IMG/VR virus record: IMGVR_UViG_3300025853_000662
Span: 1-23,715 of that record
DNA length: 23,715 nucleotides
DNA from: a virus
Strand: one strand, 5' to 3'
Translations under genes and position numbers: made by a program
In this document: in pieces, positions 1-8,913 of the stretch
How positions within the stretch are numbered: position 1 is the stretch's first letter
How the letters are laid out: every line of letters begins with the position of its first letter
The notes under the pieces: generated by a model
Database searches by the model: none
Seen by the model: only the letters and a program-made list of their open reading frames with translations
What the model was told of the DNA's origin: nothing

Positions 1-136
1 TGGAGATGTTGACGTTATGAGTGAACACAACTTAACAGGCAAAACACTAACTAAGGGATATATGATTACGCCAAGAAGAGAACACATTACAAAAATAGTT
101 TTATCGAGTGGTAGTGCTAATGGCGTTAGGGGTTGA
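1..136 (+). CDS. 3' end of an unknown phage gene (5' truncated)
   Basis: An open frame enters from the left edge (codons begin at base 2) and stops with TGA at 134-136. It gives 44 residues, including an internal Met and the stretch KGYMITPRREH. I do not recognise the family. Its stop overlaps the TTG start of the next gene as TTGA, and it sits just before an HK97-gp10-like neck protein, so a head-closure or connector role is plausible by position only. Confidence 0.5.
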   Translation, partial: GDVDVMSEHNLTGKTLTKGYMITPRREHITKIVLSSGSANGVRG

Positions 137-609
137 TAACGAACTCTGATATAGAAGCTTTAGGACAACTAATTATAAATGAGTTAGGAAAGGAGCTAAT
201 AAAACAACAGCACCGAGCAACTGGAGATTTAATTAGTAGTCTTGATTATAGATTAAACCTTAGAAGTAGTGGTTTTACTTTAGAGATATTAATGAATGAT
301 TACGGATTGTTTGTTAATACTGGTCGTAAAGCAGGGAAAAAGAAAGTACCAATTCAAGCACTCTTAGAGTGGATAAAACAAAAAGGAATTGAAACTAATA
401 ATAAAAAAGCTTTGGGTATTGCGTTTGCAATCCAAAAAACAATACAAAAAGAGGGTAGTCCGACAAGGAATAGTAGAGCAAAAGGAAAGCGAACTGAGTT
501 CATTGATGATACTTTAGATAGGTTGGATAATGTAATTACTTCAATGGTTGGGGATTTATACGAAAAGCAAATAGGTATTCAAATAGATAACGCATTTAGA
601 AGAATATGA
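133..609 (+). CDS. HK97 gp10-like neck / tail-completion protein
   Basis: A 158-residue protein. The segment around residues 55-110 (YGLFVNTGRKAG, then a WI-KGI helix and an AFAIQKTIQKEG stretch) matches the pattern of HK97-gp10-like proteins that sit at the head-tail junction. The start is TTG, overlapping the upstream stop as TTGA; the next in-frame Met is near residue 54 and would remove conserved sequence, so TTG is preferred. The stop overlaps the next ATG as ATGA, a sign of translational coupling. The family assignment rests on motif appearance, and the neck role is inferred from the family and from the tail genes that follow. Confidence 0.6.
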   Translation: MITNSDIEALGQLIINELGKELIKQQHRATGDLISSLDYRLNLRSSGFTLEILMNDYGLFVNTGRKAGKKKVPIQALLEWIKQKGIETNNKKALGIAFAIQKTIQKEGSPTRNSRAKGKRTEFIDDTLDRLDNVITSMVGDLYEKQIGIQIDNAFRRI

Positions 610-1748
610 GCGTAACAATATATACTACACCAGATACAATAAGTACACCGTACAGACCTACTTATTTTGATTGTTCAAGTGATTTAGGCACAATAGCAAG
701 AATGATTGCAGATGTATATGTTAATGGTGCTTTAGTTACAACAATAGACAAAGACCCGCTATTAGGAGAAACAGACCAATTTAGATTTGAGGTGGGGGAT
801 ATATTAAAGAAATATGTAACATCTGATTTTGTAGATATTACTTCATCATTACAAGGTTTTAATAGTTTAGAGTCAGCTAATAATTGTTATTTGAGAGTTT
901 TTGAAGTTTTAGATAACGGTTCTGCATTTGACACATCATGGACAGAGGGAGGCTCAGGCACTAATTATGCTCAAAACTCAACAATATACACTTTTAACGG
1001 TGTTAATCAACATCAACAAGATTTATCTGATTATATAGCCTCTTCATCTTCATCTAATTTTCTAACTAATAGACCTCAATACTCAGAAACGCCAAGAGGG
1101 GATTTTAGAATAGGAATACTAACAAATGAAACATCATTAAGAGCTAACTTAATACTTTATAGTGGTAGAGATGGGGCTGGGTCAGTACTATCAAATAGCA
1201 ATTCATCATTTATTACACCAACAAATAAACGTGCAACTTTTGGTTGTGATTTAAGCGACTATACTTCGAGTGCAAAGTCATTTAAGATTACTGTGTATGA
1301 TGCTTTTGCATCTGCTAAAACCAAAACAGTAATATATAATATAGTTGATTCATGTGATAATGATACTACTTTATTTTGGCAAAATCACTGGGGAGAGTTT
1401 GACACTTATTTATTTGGAGGTAGAAAAAGGCAAAAAACAAAAACTAAAACTACATCTTTAGAAAAGAAATTAAATCTAAGCTACAATAGTGATGACAGGG
1501 GGCTAACAGATATTGAGAAAGTTAATACAAGGTCATACACTATTTATACTAAAACACATAATAAAGATGTTACTAAGTGGCTTGCTGAAATAGATGAAAG
1601 TGTAGATGTTAGAATATTGAAAGACGGAGAAGTTGTATCTATAAATGTGTTAAGCGTTTCATCTACAATAGAAGATAGTGAAAGGGGTATTTACCAGATA
1701 GCTGTTAATTATGTTGAATCTAACCAAAGAATAAACCAACTTGGATAG
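606..1748 (+). CDS. Probable phage tail structural protein
   Basis: A 380-residue protein without signal peptide or membrane segment, rich in Ser, Thr, Asn and Asp and predicted mostly beta, as in virion proteins. It begins MSVTIYTTPDTISTPYRP and ends with a region around residues 265-375 that looks like a compact C-terminal domain. Proteins of this general look lie next to tape-measure genes in Bacteroidetes phages, but I cannot name the family. It is coupled to both neighbours: ATGA overlap at its start and an 8-nt overlap at its end with the next tail gene. A baseplate or distal-tail role is inferred from position. Confidence 0.6.
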   Translation: MSVTIYTTPDTISTPYRPTYFDCSSDLGTIARMIADVYVNGALVTTIDKDPLLGETDQFRFEVGDILKKYVTSDFVDITSSLQGFNSLESANNCYLRVFEVLDNGSAFDTSWTEGGSGTNYAQNSTIYTFNGVNQHQQDLSDYIASSSSSNFLTNRPQYSETPRGDFRIGILTNETSLRANLILYSGRDGAGSVLSNSNSSFITPTNKRATFGCDLSDYTSSAKSFKITVYDAFASAKTKTVIYNIVDSCDNDTTLFWQNHWGEFDTYLFGGRKRQKTKTKTTSLEKKLNLSYNSDDRGLTDIEKVNTRSYTIYTKTHNKDVTKWLAEIDESVDVRILKDGEVVSINVLSVSSTIEDSERGIYQIAVNYVESNQRINQLG

Positions 1749-4647
1749 TGTACAAATACAAATATTAGATAGTGCTAATAATATAGAAGGAATATTGGAT
1801 GTTGGGGATGTTGAGAACTTTCCTTTATCATTATCTAATTCTATATTTGATTTAACCGATATTAACATAAATGGAGGTAGTTTTTCATTACCTTTTAAAG
1901 TTCCAAGCACTAAGGAAAATGATGATTTATTAGAGCATTTATACTTAAGTCAACATAAAAACTATAAAGACTTTGATGCTGAGAAAGATTGTAGAGTAAT
2001 AATTAACGATACTTTTTCTGATGCTGGGAGATTAAAGATAACAAGAATAAAAAGAGAAGGTAGAAGTGCTAATGATTACAGCTTTACTTTCTTTGGGGAT
2101 AATATGGATTGGGCTTTAAAATTAAAGTCTAAAACTACCCAAGATATACCCCACTTAGATAATACCTTTACTTACGGGCAATCAGAAATTATAAGCAGTT
2201 GGAGTAATACGGCAGGCTCTAATTTGCCAGTATATGCTTTAATAAATAGAGGTGCAAAAGTTCAGACTGGAGCTGTTAATGTTATTGATTTATTCCCTGA
2301 TTATTTTGCTGTTGATTATTTGAATGGAGCTTTTAAGTCAATAGGCTATAACTTTTCAAGCTCATTTTTTGAGGCTTCTGATAAAGCTAATTTAATAATT
2401 CCCTTTTTTGGTAATAACTTTAGAGATTTTGACAGAGTAGAAACTAATACAGCTGTTGTTAAAATGGATAGTTCGGTAACTAATTTTGACAACACTTTTA
2501 CAATAGACGGTACGGCACTAACTTTAGACCAAATATTTTTTGAACATAAATTACTAAACTATCAAGGTACATCATTTACAGGTGGTAGGGTAGATTTTTC
2601 TTCACAAATAAAGGTAGCTGATTACGATGACACTCCAAGCCCTTTAAAAGATGCTGCAGGTAATTTTGCTTCTAACCAGTATGTTGTGCCTTATGATAAT
2701 AAATATACGGTAGGAGGTTTATTAGACTATACAATAACATACAATCCAAATGACACTTGGGATAGTTACTATATAGACCATAGAGTAAAAGTTACAAGAG
2801 GCTCGCAAAATATTTATTTATTTGCTTACACTAATAACACAACAACAACTACAACAGTATTAAGTAGCACAAGAACGCAGGTAAGAACAACAGCTAACTT
2901 TAATACAGCTTGGTTTGCTTTGCAGGCTGGAGATGTTTTAGAATTAACATATATGTTTGTAGTAAAAAAAAACGCAGTAACACCTACAACTTATTACTTT
3001 AGTTTATCACATCAAAATTTACCAATAACATTTAAGCCTTACAACTTTTTTCAAGAAGGAGATACTTTTAATTGGAAAGATGTATCAGATGATAAAATTA
3101 GTTTATTAGACATTGTTAGAGATATTGGAAAGGTTCATAATATAGTTTTTAGAGTTGACAGGAAAACTAAAACAGTATATGCAGAAACAAGAAACGACTT
3201 TTACAATGAACTGACAACAGCAGAAAACCATACTGATAGATTAGACCCATCAAAACAATTTGAGATAACTTACAATTCATCTTATTATAAAAGAAATCAT
3301 ACCTTTAAATATAAGGAAGATGACAAGGATGATTATTTAAAAGCAAGAAATGATGAGTTAGATGATGAATGGATGAGTTATGCTCACGCTTATTCAGATA
3401 AATTTAAAGAGGGCGTTTCTAAATTGGAAACAAAGGTTATAGGAGCTACTTATACAGTATTAGACACTTACTCAGGGTCTAACTTCCCATTTTATACGGC
3501 AAGAATGTGGAATGATGAAACATTACCCCCAGCTTCAACTAATTTTAGCCCAAGACTATTGTACTTTAATTATAATTCACAGCAAACAATAGACGGTCAA
3601 ACTTGTGACTTTCAATTTGCTTCTGAATCATCAAAAAGAACAACAATACCTTATGCTTTACCGTTTCCAGTAGTTCAAGATGGAATTACATTAGCAAGTG
3701 TAGATGGTGTATTAAGCTTTAAGGATGTTGATGGTGGCGATGGACTTTGGAAATCTTTATTTTCTGTTACAGCTAATGAAATAGTTGAAGGTAAGAGAGC
3801 AAAAGTGTATTTTAAATTTGATTTAGTTGATTACCAAAGTTTTGACTTTAGAAAAGTTATTTATATAGATAATAGATACCCAGAGTTAGAGGGGTATTGG
3901 AGAGTAGAAAAAGTAATAAACTTTAAGCCAACATCAAGAAGTATAACAACTCAATTTGAGATAATACAAGCTAAAAACTTTGAAGCATTAACAAAAAATT
4001 CAAAATCAGGGATACAAACAGAAACTGGTAACGACACATTAAGTAACAACTATTTTCAAGTGGGCTCTCAAGTAGATGTTATTAACTCTTCTTCAAACAC
4101 TCAAAGAAGCGTAAATACTGGCAATAATAACCAAGTAGCAGATGATAGTAATATAGTATTTGGTAATAATTTAAGAGTTACAGGCTCAAATCAGGTTGTT
4201 ATGGGTCGTTTTAATGCTGATGTTTCCTCTGATTTATTTCAATTAGGAACTGGAAGTGGAGATAATGACACTAAAACACTAATAAGAGTAGATGAAAATG
4301 GCAATACATTTTTTAACGGTGTTCAAATAATAGATAATACTGGTTTGTCAGGAGGGCTAATAGTAGATATTTCATCAGACATAACAGCCGATGAGATTGT
4401 TGATACATATTTAGTAGATACTTCTGGAGGAAATGTTACTATAACACTCCCAATGGATGTTTATATAGGTAAAACTTGGAATATTAAAAAGATGACATCA
4501 GCAAATAATTTAAAAATAGAAGGAGATAGTGATGGTATGGGTAGTAAATACCCAATAGACGAAGACACAGCTGGAGTTACAATATCAACTCAATATGATG
4601 TTAGGGCAATTAAAAAAAGTAATAACAATAAATTTATTATAGTTTAG
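1741..4647 (+). CDS. Large tail tip / baseplate protein with YadA-head-like repeat
   Basis: A 968-residue tail protein. The N-terminal 120 residues (GSFSLPFKVPSTKENDDLL, then FTFFGDNMDWALKL) resemble a module common in flavobacterial phage tail proteins. The middle is long, beta-rich and without recognisable catalytic motifs. Residues about 790-830 contain N-rich short repeats of the type NNxQVADDSN / GNNLRVTGSNQVVMG, resembling the left-handed beta-roll head repeats of trimeric adhesins. The last 90 residues form a separate module with VDTSGGNVTITLP. The start is TTG, overlapping the previous gene by 8 nt; no ATG lies nearby in frame. Receptor binding by the C-terminal part is inferred from the repeat type and the tail location. 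Confidence 0.7.
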   Translation: MDSVQIQILDSANNIEGILDVGDVENFPLSLSNSIFDLTDININGGSFSLPFKVPSTKENDDLLEHLYLSQHKNYKDFDAEKDCRVIINDTFSDAGRLKITRIKREGRSANDYSFTFFGDNMDWALKLKSKTTQDIPHLDNTFTYGQSEIISSWSNTAGSNLPVYALINRGAKVQTGAVNVIDLFPDYFAVDYLNGAFKSIGYNFSSSFFEASDKANLIIPFFGNNFRDFDRVETNTAVVKMDSSVTNFDNTFTIDGTALTLDQIFFEHKLLNYQGTSFTGGRVDFSSQIKVADYDDTPSPLKDAAGNFASNQYVVPYDNKYTVGGLLDYTITYNPNDTWDSYYIDHRVKVTRGSQNIYLFAYTNNTTTTTTVLSSTRTQVRTTANFNTAWFALQAGDVLELTYMFVVKKNAVTPTTYYFSLSHQNLPITFKPYNFFQEGDTFNWKDVSDDKISLLDIVRDIGKVHNIVFRVDRKTKTVYAETRNDFYNELTTAENHTDRLDPSKQFEITYNSSYYKRNHTFKYKEDDKDDYLKARNDELDDEWMSYAHAYSDKFKEGVSKLETKVIGATYTVLDTYSGSNFPFYTARMWNDETLPPASTNFSPRLLYFNYNSQQTIDGQTCDFQFASESSKRTTIPYALPFPVVQDGITLASVDGVLSFKDVDGGDGLWKSLFSVTANEIVEGKRAKVYFKFDLVDYQSFDFRKVIYIDNRYPELEGYWRVEKVINFKPTSRSITTQFEIIQAKNFEALTKNSKSGIQTETGNDTLSNNYFQVGSQVDVINSSSNTQRSVNTGNNNQVADDSNIVFGNNLRVTGSNQVVMGRFNADVSSDLFQLGTGSGDNDTKTLIRVDENGNTFFNGVQIIDNTGLSGGLIVDISSDITADEIVDTYLVDTSGGNVTITLPMDVYIGKTWNIKKMTSANNLKIEGDSDGMGSKYPIDEDTAGVTISTQYDVRAIKKSNNNKFIIV

Positions 4648-4649
4648 TA

Positions 4650-7178
4650 ATGGCAGATAAAGTAGTAGGAATAAAAATAGATGTCCAAGATTCTGGTAGG
4701 CTTAGCCAATTAGAACAGAACTTAGTTAAATTAGGACAAAGAAGGAGGGAACTTAATAAATTAGTAAGAGAAGGCACTACCTTAACAGATAGAGAAGCAA
4801 AAGAATTAGGAGAGTTAGGAACTCAAGCCCAAGCAACAAGAAACAAAATAAATGACTTAAAGAATGGTATATTAAAGCAAAATGATGCTTTAAAAAAGAA
4901 TAGTGGTTTTGTAGCAGGCATTCGCAAGGGTATAGGTCAATGGGCTACTTCAATGATAGGGGTTACTGCTGCTATTGCAGGGGTTACTGCATTAGTTGGT
5001 AATGCTATACAGATATTTAGAGATTTTGAAAAGGCAAATAGCCAATTAGCAGCGGTTTCAGGAGCAACAGCGCAACAAATGGAAATGATGAAAAACCAAG
5101 CTAAAGAATTAGGTTCTACTACTGCATTTACAGCTTCACAAGTTACAGAGCTTCAAACAGAGTTCGCAAAATTAGGTTTCCCAACAGATGATATTTTAGA
5201 TATGACAGGGGCTACTCTAAGTGGAGCTGCTGCATTAGGTAGTGAATTAGGAGAACAAGCTGCATTAACAGGAGCTTTATTAAAGCAGTTTGGGTTAGAT
5301 GCAAACCAAGCCACAAGAGTTAATGATGTTTTAGCTACTGCTGCGTCTAAATCTGCGTTAGACTTTAATAAACTTAGTACAGCGTTACCTATTGTTGGTG
5401 CTACTGCAAATGCGGCTGGAAAAACAATAGAAGAAACAACAGTTTTGTTAGGTAAATTATCAGACAGAGGTATAGATGCTTCAACTGCTGGTACATCATT
5501 AAGAAATATATTTTTAGAACTATCAAAACAAGGATTGACTTTTGAAGAGGCTATGCAGCAAATAAACGAATCTACGGATAAGAATAAGACGGCTATGGAT
5601 TTGTTTGGTAAGCGTTCTGCTACTGCTGGTATTATTTTAGCTGATATGGAGGGGACTGTTACTGACTTAGATATAGCAATGGAAAAAGGTACAATCACGG
5701 CTAAAGGTATGGCTGACACAATGCTTAATAATCTTAGTGGGGATATTACCAAAGCAGAAAGTGCTTGGGAGGGGTTTATATTAAGTATTGAAGATGGGGA
5801 TGGAGTAATAAGCAAAGCAGCGAGAAGTATAACTCAAGAGTTTACTGGTATGTTAGGGCAATTAACAAAGCTAAATGAAGGTGATTTTTTTGGTTTTGCT
5901 GCTGATTTTGCAGTATCGCAAGGTATATTAACAGATAAACAAGCAAGGTATAATGAGTTATTAGCAAAAAATGCTGGGTTTTTAAAGTTAGCAGCTGAAA
6001 ATAAAAAGGCTTTAAATGGAATAACAACAAAAGAACTAACTGAACTTGTTAAATTGAATGCTTTTAAGGATAAAGAACTTGAAAAAGAAGCAAGAAGAAT
6101 AATAGTTAAGAGGCAACAAGCAGATGAATTAAAGAAATTAGCAGAAAAGAGAGTTTCTGATGAAAACCAAGCTTTAGCTGATGAAGTTGCTGGTTCAGAG
6201 CTTTCAGACAAAGAAAAAGAAGCAATAAACAAAAAAGCAAAAGCAAGAGCTAAAGCAAAACAAGATGCTCAAGCAAAAGCATTAAAAGAAATTGAAGACA
6301 GAGAGCAAGCAGACATAGAAGCAAGTGGAGAGGAGGGTAGTTTTGAGGACGAAATAAATAAATTGGTTGAAGAGGAAACTGCAAAGGCTGAAATACCAGC
6401 ATCAATAAGAAAAGAAATAAAAGATAGAGAAGCCGATGAAGATATTGAGAGAAACGAGAAAGTTACTGCCGCTGATAGAAAAGCTGCTGAAGACCAAAAG
6501 GAAATTGAAGCATTAAAAAGAAACGCAAAAAATCAAAGTATAGATTTAGCTGCAAAAGCAGCAAACTTGGCTTCGCAATTAGCAGAAGAAGGTAGCACAG
6601 AACAAAAAGCATTGGCAATAACATCAACATTAATATCAACATATCTATCAGCACAGCAAGCTTATGCCAGTCAATTTTTGCCAGCCCCAACTCCATCATC
6701 TCCAATTAGAGGTGCTGTTGCAGCATCGATAGCTTTAGCAAGTGGTTTAGCAAATGTCAAAAAAATAACATCAGTTAAGGCTGCTAACGGTATGATTACT
6801 GGAGCTTCTCATGCTATGGGCGGAGTTCCATTTTCAGTAGATGGTCAATTAGGTTTTGAAGCAGAAGGAGGAGAGGCTATAATAAATAAAAAGAGTACTC
6901 AAATGTTTAGACCTTTACTGAGTGCTATTAATGAAGCTGGAGGTGGTGTTTCTTTTGCTAAAGGTGGTAAAATAAAGAAGTTTCAAAATGGGGGGATACC
7001 TAATAATTTGAGTGTATCATCTGCACAACAGGGATTTTTGCAAAGACAATTAAACTTAGAAGAGTTTTCAAGTACTATTATAGAAGGTATAAATAATAAA
7101 CAAGTTATAAATGTAGCCTCAAACACAAGTGATGTAGCTACGGAGGTTTTTAATACACAGTCAGAAGCAACTTTTTAA
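4650..7178 (+). CDS. Tail tape measure protein (TP901 type)
   Basis: An 842-residue tape measure protein that sets tail length and is packed inside the tail tube. Residues 1-90 are a charged coiled coil. Residues about 95-120 are hydrophobic. Residues about 125-375 form the TP901-type core, with FEKANSQLAAVSGATAQ, STTAFTASQVTELQ, FAKLGFPTDDILDMTGA and TSLRNIFLELSKQG. Residues about 470-640 are Lys/Glu/Ala-rich coiled coil. The C-terminal part has the MITGASHAMGGVPFSVDG and GGEAIINKKS segments often seen at the ends of these proteins. At the usual roughly 0.15 nm per residue this implies a tail of about 125 nm, so a long-tailed phage; that figure is an inference. It starts 2 nt after the preceding stop. 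Confidence 0.93.
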   Translation: MADKVVGIKIDVQDSGRLSQLEQNLVKLGQRRRELNKLVREGTTLTDREAKELGELGTQAQATRNKINDLKNGILKQNDALKKNSGFVAGIRKGIGQWATSMIGVTAAIAGVTALVGNAIQIFRDFEKANSQLAAVSGATAQQMEMMKNQAKELGSTTAFTASQVTELQTEFAKLGFPTDDILDMTGATLSGAAALGSELGEQAALTGALLKQFGLDANQATRVNDVLATAASKSALDFNKLSTALPIVGATANAAGKTIEETTVLLGKLSDRGIDASTAGTSLRNIFLELSKQGLTFEEAMQQINESTDKNKTAMDLFGKRSATAGIILADMEGTVTDLDIAMEKGTITAKGMADTMLNNLSGDITKAESAWEGFILSIEDGDGVISKAARSITQEFTGMLGQLTKLNEGDFFGFAADFAVSQGILTDKQARYNELLAKNAGFLKLAAENKKALNGITTKELTELVKLNAFKDKELEKEARRIIVKRQQADELKKLAEKRVSDENQALADEVAGSELSDKEKEAINKKAKARAKAKQDAQAKALKEIEDREQADIEASGEEGSFEDEINKLVEEETAKAEIPASIRKEIKDREADEDIERNEKVTAADRKAAEDQKEIEALKRNAKNQSIDLAAKAANLASQLAEEGSTEQKALAITSTLISTYLSAQQAYASQFLPAPTPSSPIRGAVAASIALASGLANVKKITSVKAANGMITGASHAMGGVPFSVDGQLGFEAEGGEAIINKKSTQMFRPLLSAINEAGGGVSFAKGGKIKKFQNGGIPNNLSVSSAQQGFLQRQLNLEEFSSTIIEGINNKQVINVASNTSDVATEVFNTQSEATF

Positions 7179-7180
7179 TT

Positions 7181-7369
7181 ATGATGATAGATGAAAAAAC
7201 AAAAGAAAAACGTAGAAGTATCTGCCAAGTTTGTCCCTACAAAAGAGGAAACTTCAAATTATTCGGTATCACTTTATTTAAAAGAATACCACAATGTAAA
7301 GTTTGTAAGTGTTCTATATTATTAAAATCAATCTTTAAAGATAGTAAATGCCCTAAAAATAAATGGTAA
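7181..7369 (+). CDS. Small Cys-rich (zinc-binding-like) protein
   Basis: A 62-residue basic protein with six cysteines: C15-x2-C18, then C39-x2-C42-x-C44, and C57 in a KCPKNKW end. The spacing suggests one zinc site formed from both halves. The start has two adjacent ATGs (7181, 7184) and either could be used. It follows the tape measure gene by 2 nt, and its TAA overlaps the next ATG. Similar short Cys-rich proteins occur next to tape-measure genes in Bacteroidetes phages, but their role is unknown to me. Zinc binding is inferred from cysteine spacing. Confidence 0.65.
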   Translation: MMIDEKTKEKRRSICQVCPYKRGNFKLFGITLFKRIPQCKVCKCSILLKSIFKDSKCPKNKW

Positions 7370-7593
7370 GAGATAAAGCATTACAAATAAAAGATAAGCA
7401 ACCATACATTGACGCCTTAAATGAGATTAAAAAAATAAATCCCAACAGAAAGAAAGTAGCTCTTTTAATAGACACTTACAATGAGCTTAAAGGCTATGAG
7501 TTATTTCATATAGATAGCTTCTTTAAGTGTGGTGATTGCAGAAGAAATATAAAAAACTTTTGGACTAATATAGTTAATGAATGGAGCAAATAA
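7363..7593 (+). CDS. Hypothetical small protein with CxxC
   Basis: A 76-residue basic protein, helical by appearance, with one C56-GD-C59 pair and aromatic residues near the C terminus (KNFWTNIVNEWSK). No family recognised. It overlaps the upstream Cys-rich gene by 7 nt and the downstream gene by 13 nt, so the three small genes 7181-7844 are probably translated as one block. The two cysteines are too few for a zinc finger alone, but it could pair with its Cys-rich neighbour; that is speculation. Confidence 0.55.
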   Translation: MVRDKALQIKDKQPYIDALNEIKKINPNRKKVALLIDTYNELKGYELFHIDSFFKCGDCRRNIKNFWTNIVNEWSK

Positions 7594-7844
7594 TAGTAAA
7601 GGAGCTGTTAAATAAATATGGCATAGATGCCGATAAAAAAATGGTTAGTTCATTTGTTAAAATAATTCAATTAGGCTTTAATGCGACTTGGTTAAAAAAC
7701 TCTTGCATAATAAAAGATTTTGACACTATGTATAAAAAAGGAATGACAAACACAGCTATATATGTAGAGTTAGGAATAACATATAAAGCTCATCATGATT
7801 CTATTAGGAGAATAGTAGCAAATAGAAAAGATTACGAACTATAA
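7581..7844 (+). CDS. Hypothetical protein, possible helix-turn-helix
   Basis: An 87-residue protein. Residues about 50-80 (MYKKGMTNTAIYVELGITYKAHHDSIRRIV) read like a helix-turn-helix with a recognition helix after the GIT turn. It is the last gene of the block that begins with the tail genes; a 66-nt gap with promoter-like elements follows before the head operon. A role as regulator of the head operon, or as a terminase-small-subunit-like DNA-binding protein, would fit its place, but neither is shown by the sequence. Confidence 0.5.
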   Translation: MEQIIVKELLNKYGIDADKKMVSSFVKIIQLGFNATWLKNSCIIKDFDTMYKKGMTNTAIYVELGITYKAHHDSIRRIVANRKDYEL

Positions 7845-7850
7845 TTTTAA

Positions 7851-7867
7851 TGTACTATTTATGTACA
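7851..7867. repeat. TGTAC repeat, possible operator
   Basis: TGTACT at 7851-7856 and TGTACA at 7862-7867 are separated by 5 nt. Because TGTACA is itself palindromic, the pair is both a direct and an inverted repeat. It lies just upstream of two -7-like boxes in the only sizeable gap of the structural region, where an operator would be expected. No protein can be assigned. Confidence 0.3.
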
Positions 7868-7872
7868 AAATA

Positions 7873-7896
7873 TAGTTTTGTATATTAATAATTTTG
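7873..7896 (+). promoter_or_regulatory. Tandem TAnnTTTG boxes, possible promoter of the head operon
   Basis: Two matches to the Bacteroidetes -7 consensus TAnnTTTG lie at 7873-7880 (TAGTTTTG) and 7889-7896 (TAATTTTG), 15 nt before the ATG of the prohead protease. No good TTG -33 element lies 17-20 nt upstream of either box, so the call rests on the -7 match and on its position in a 66-nt intergenic gap. Confidence 0.4.
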
Positions 7897-7910
7897 TAAT
7901 ATAATATTTT

Positions 7911-8909
7911 ATGAATATGATATTTAATAAAAAAGAAGATTACACAGAGTTAAGTATTAACGATGAAATCGGCTTTTGGGGGATAAGTCATCAAGACTTT
8001 ACAAATCAATTAAAAGATGTTGACGGAGATATTAAGTTAAACATTGCCTCTTATGGCGGTGTTGTTACTGACGCCTTTGCAATATATAACTCCTTAAAAT
8101 CTCATAAAGGTAGAGTTGTAGCTAATATCTATGGAGATTCAGCAAGTTCAGCGACCTTAATAGCTATGGCTGCTGATGAGATTAGAATTGCTGATAATGT
8201 TATGTTTTTAATCCACAATGTTTGGGGAGGGGTTACAGGAGAAGCAGATGATTTAAGAAAGTATGCCGACGATATGGATAAAGTAAATGCTAATATAATT
8301 AATGTTTACAAGAAAAAAACAGGACTGAATAAAAACACAATTAAAGCTTTAATGAATAAAGGGGATTGGATGACAGCAAAAGAGGCTAAAGAGAATAAGT
8401 TAGTTGATGAAATAGTAGAACCTGAAAAATTATTTAACAGAAGTGAAGCGTTGTTAATGAATAGTGTAAATGCTGAAATGAAAGCAGCATTATTAGAAAA
8501 AGTAAATAAATTAAATAATAATAAAAATCAATCAGAAATGAACGAAGAAACAAAAGGTTTCTTAGCTACTTTGAAAGATGACATTCTTAACGCAATTAAG
8601 CCTAAAGAAGAAGTTGTTGTTGAAGAAGTTGTTGAGAACAAAGAGGAAGCAATCTCAAAAGATGATGTTTCTGAAATGGCTAATTCATTGAAAGCAGAGT
8701 TTGATAGTACTATATCTGCAAAAGATGCTAAAATTGCAGAACTTGAAGCGAAAGCAAATGAGGCTGCTGAATTAAAAGCTGAATTAGACAAATTAAAAGC
8801 ATCTAAAACAGAAGTTAAAGGAGAAGAAAAATCTCCAAATGTAGAACTACAAGCTAAAGAAGAAGGTAAGCCTTTATTTAACTTTTTGGCTAATAAATTA
8901 AACGCATAA
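7911..8909 (+). CDS. ClpP-like prohead protease fused to a scaffold-like domain
   Basis: A 332-residue protein. Residues about 15-172 are a ClpP-type (S14) serine protease: Gly75 begins the nucleophile segment with Ser79 (GDSASSATLIAMA), His102 lies in MFLIHN, and Asp152 in KGDWMTAKEAKENKLVDEI is the likely third triad member. In phages this fold processes the procapsid. Residues about 185-332 are a Lys/Glu/Ala-rich coiled coil with an acidic EEVVVEEVVE stretch, typical of a capsid scaffold. It lies directly before the major capsid gene. An in-frame ATG at 8539 could start the scaffold part separately. Protease assignment is firm; scaffold function is inferred from composition and position. 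Confidence 0.88.
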   Translation: MNMIFNKKEDYTELSINDEIGFWGISHQDFTNQLKDVDGDIKLNIASYGGVVTDAFAIYNSLKSHKGRVVANIYGDSASSATLIAMAADEIRIADNVMFLIHNVWGGVTGEADDLRKYADDMDKVNANIINVYKKKTGLNKNTIKALMNKGDWMTAKEAKENKLVDEIVEPEKLFNRSEALLMNSVNAEMKAALLEKVNKLNNNKNQSEMNEETKGFLATLKDDILNAIKPKEEVVVEEVVENKEEAISKDDVSEMANSLKAEFDSTISAKDAKIAELEAKANEAAELKAELDKLKASKTEVKGEEKSPNVELQAKEEGKPLFNFLANKLNA

Positions 8910-8913
8910 GAAA

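Noticed and set aside
5153-5815. A long minus-strand open frame of 220 codons inside the tape measure gene
   Set aside because: It is a shadow frame of a strongly supported gene, has low-complexity Ser/Ala/Asn content and no start context or promoter.
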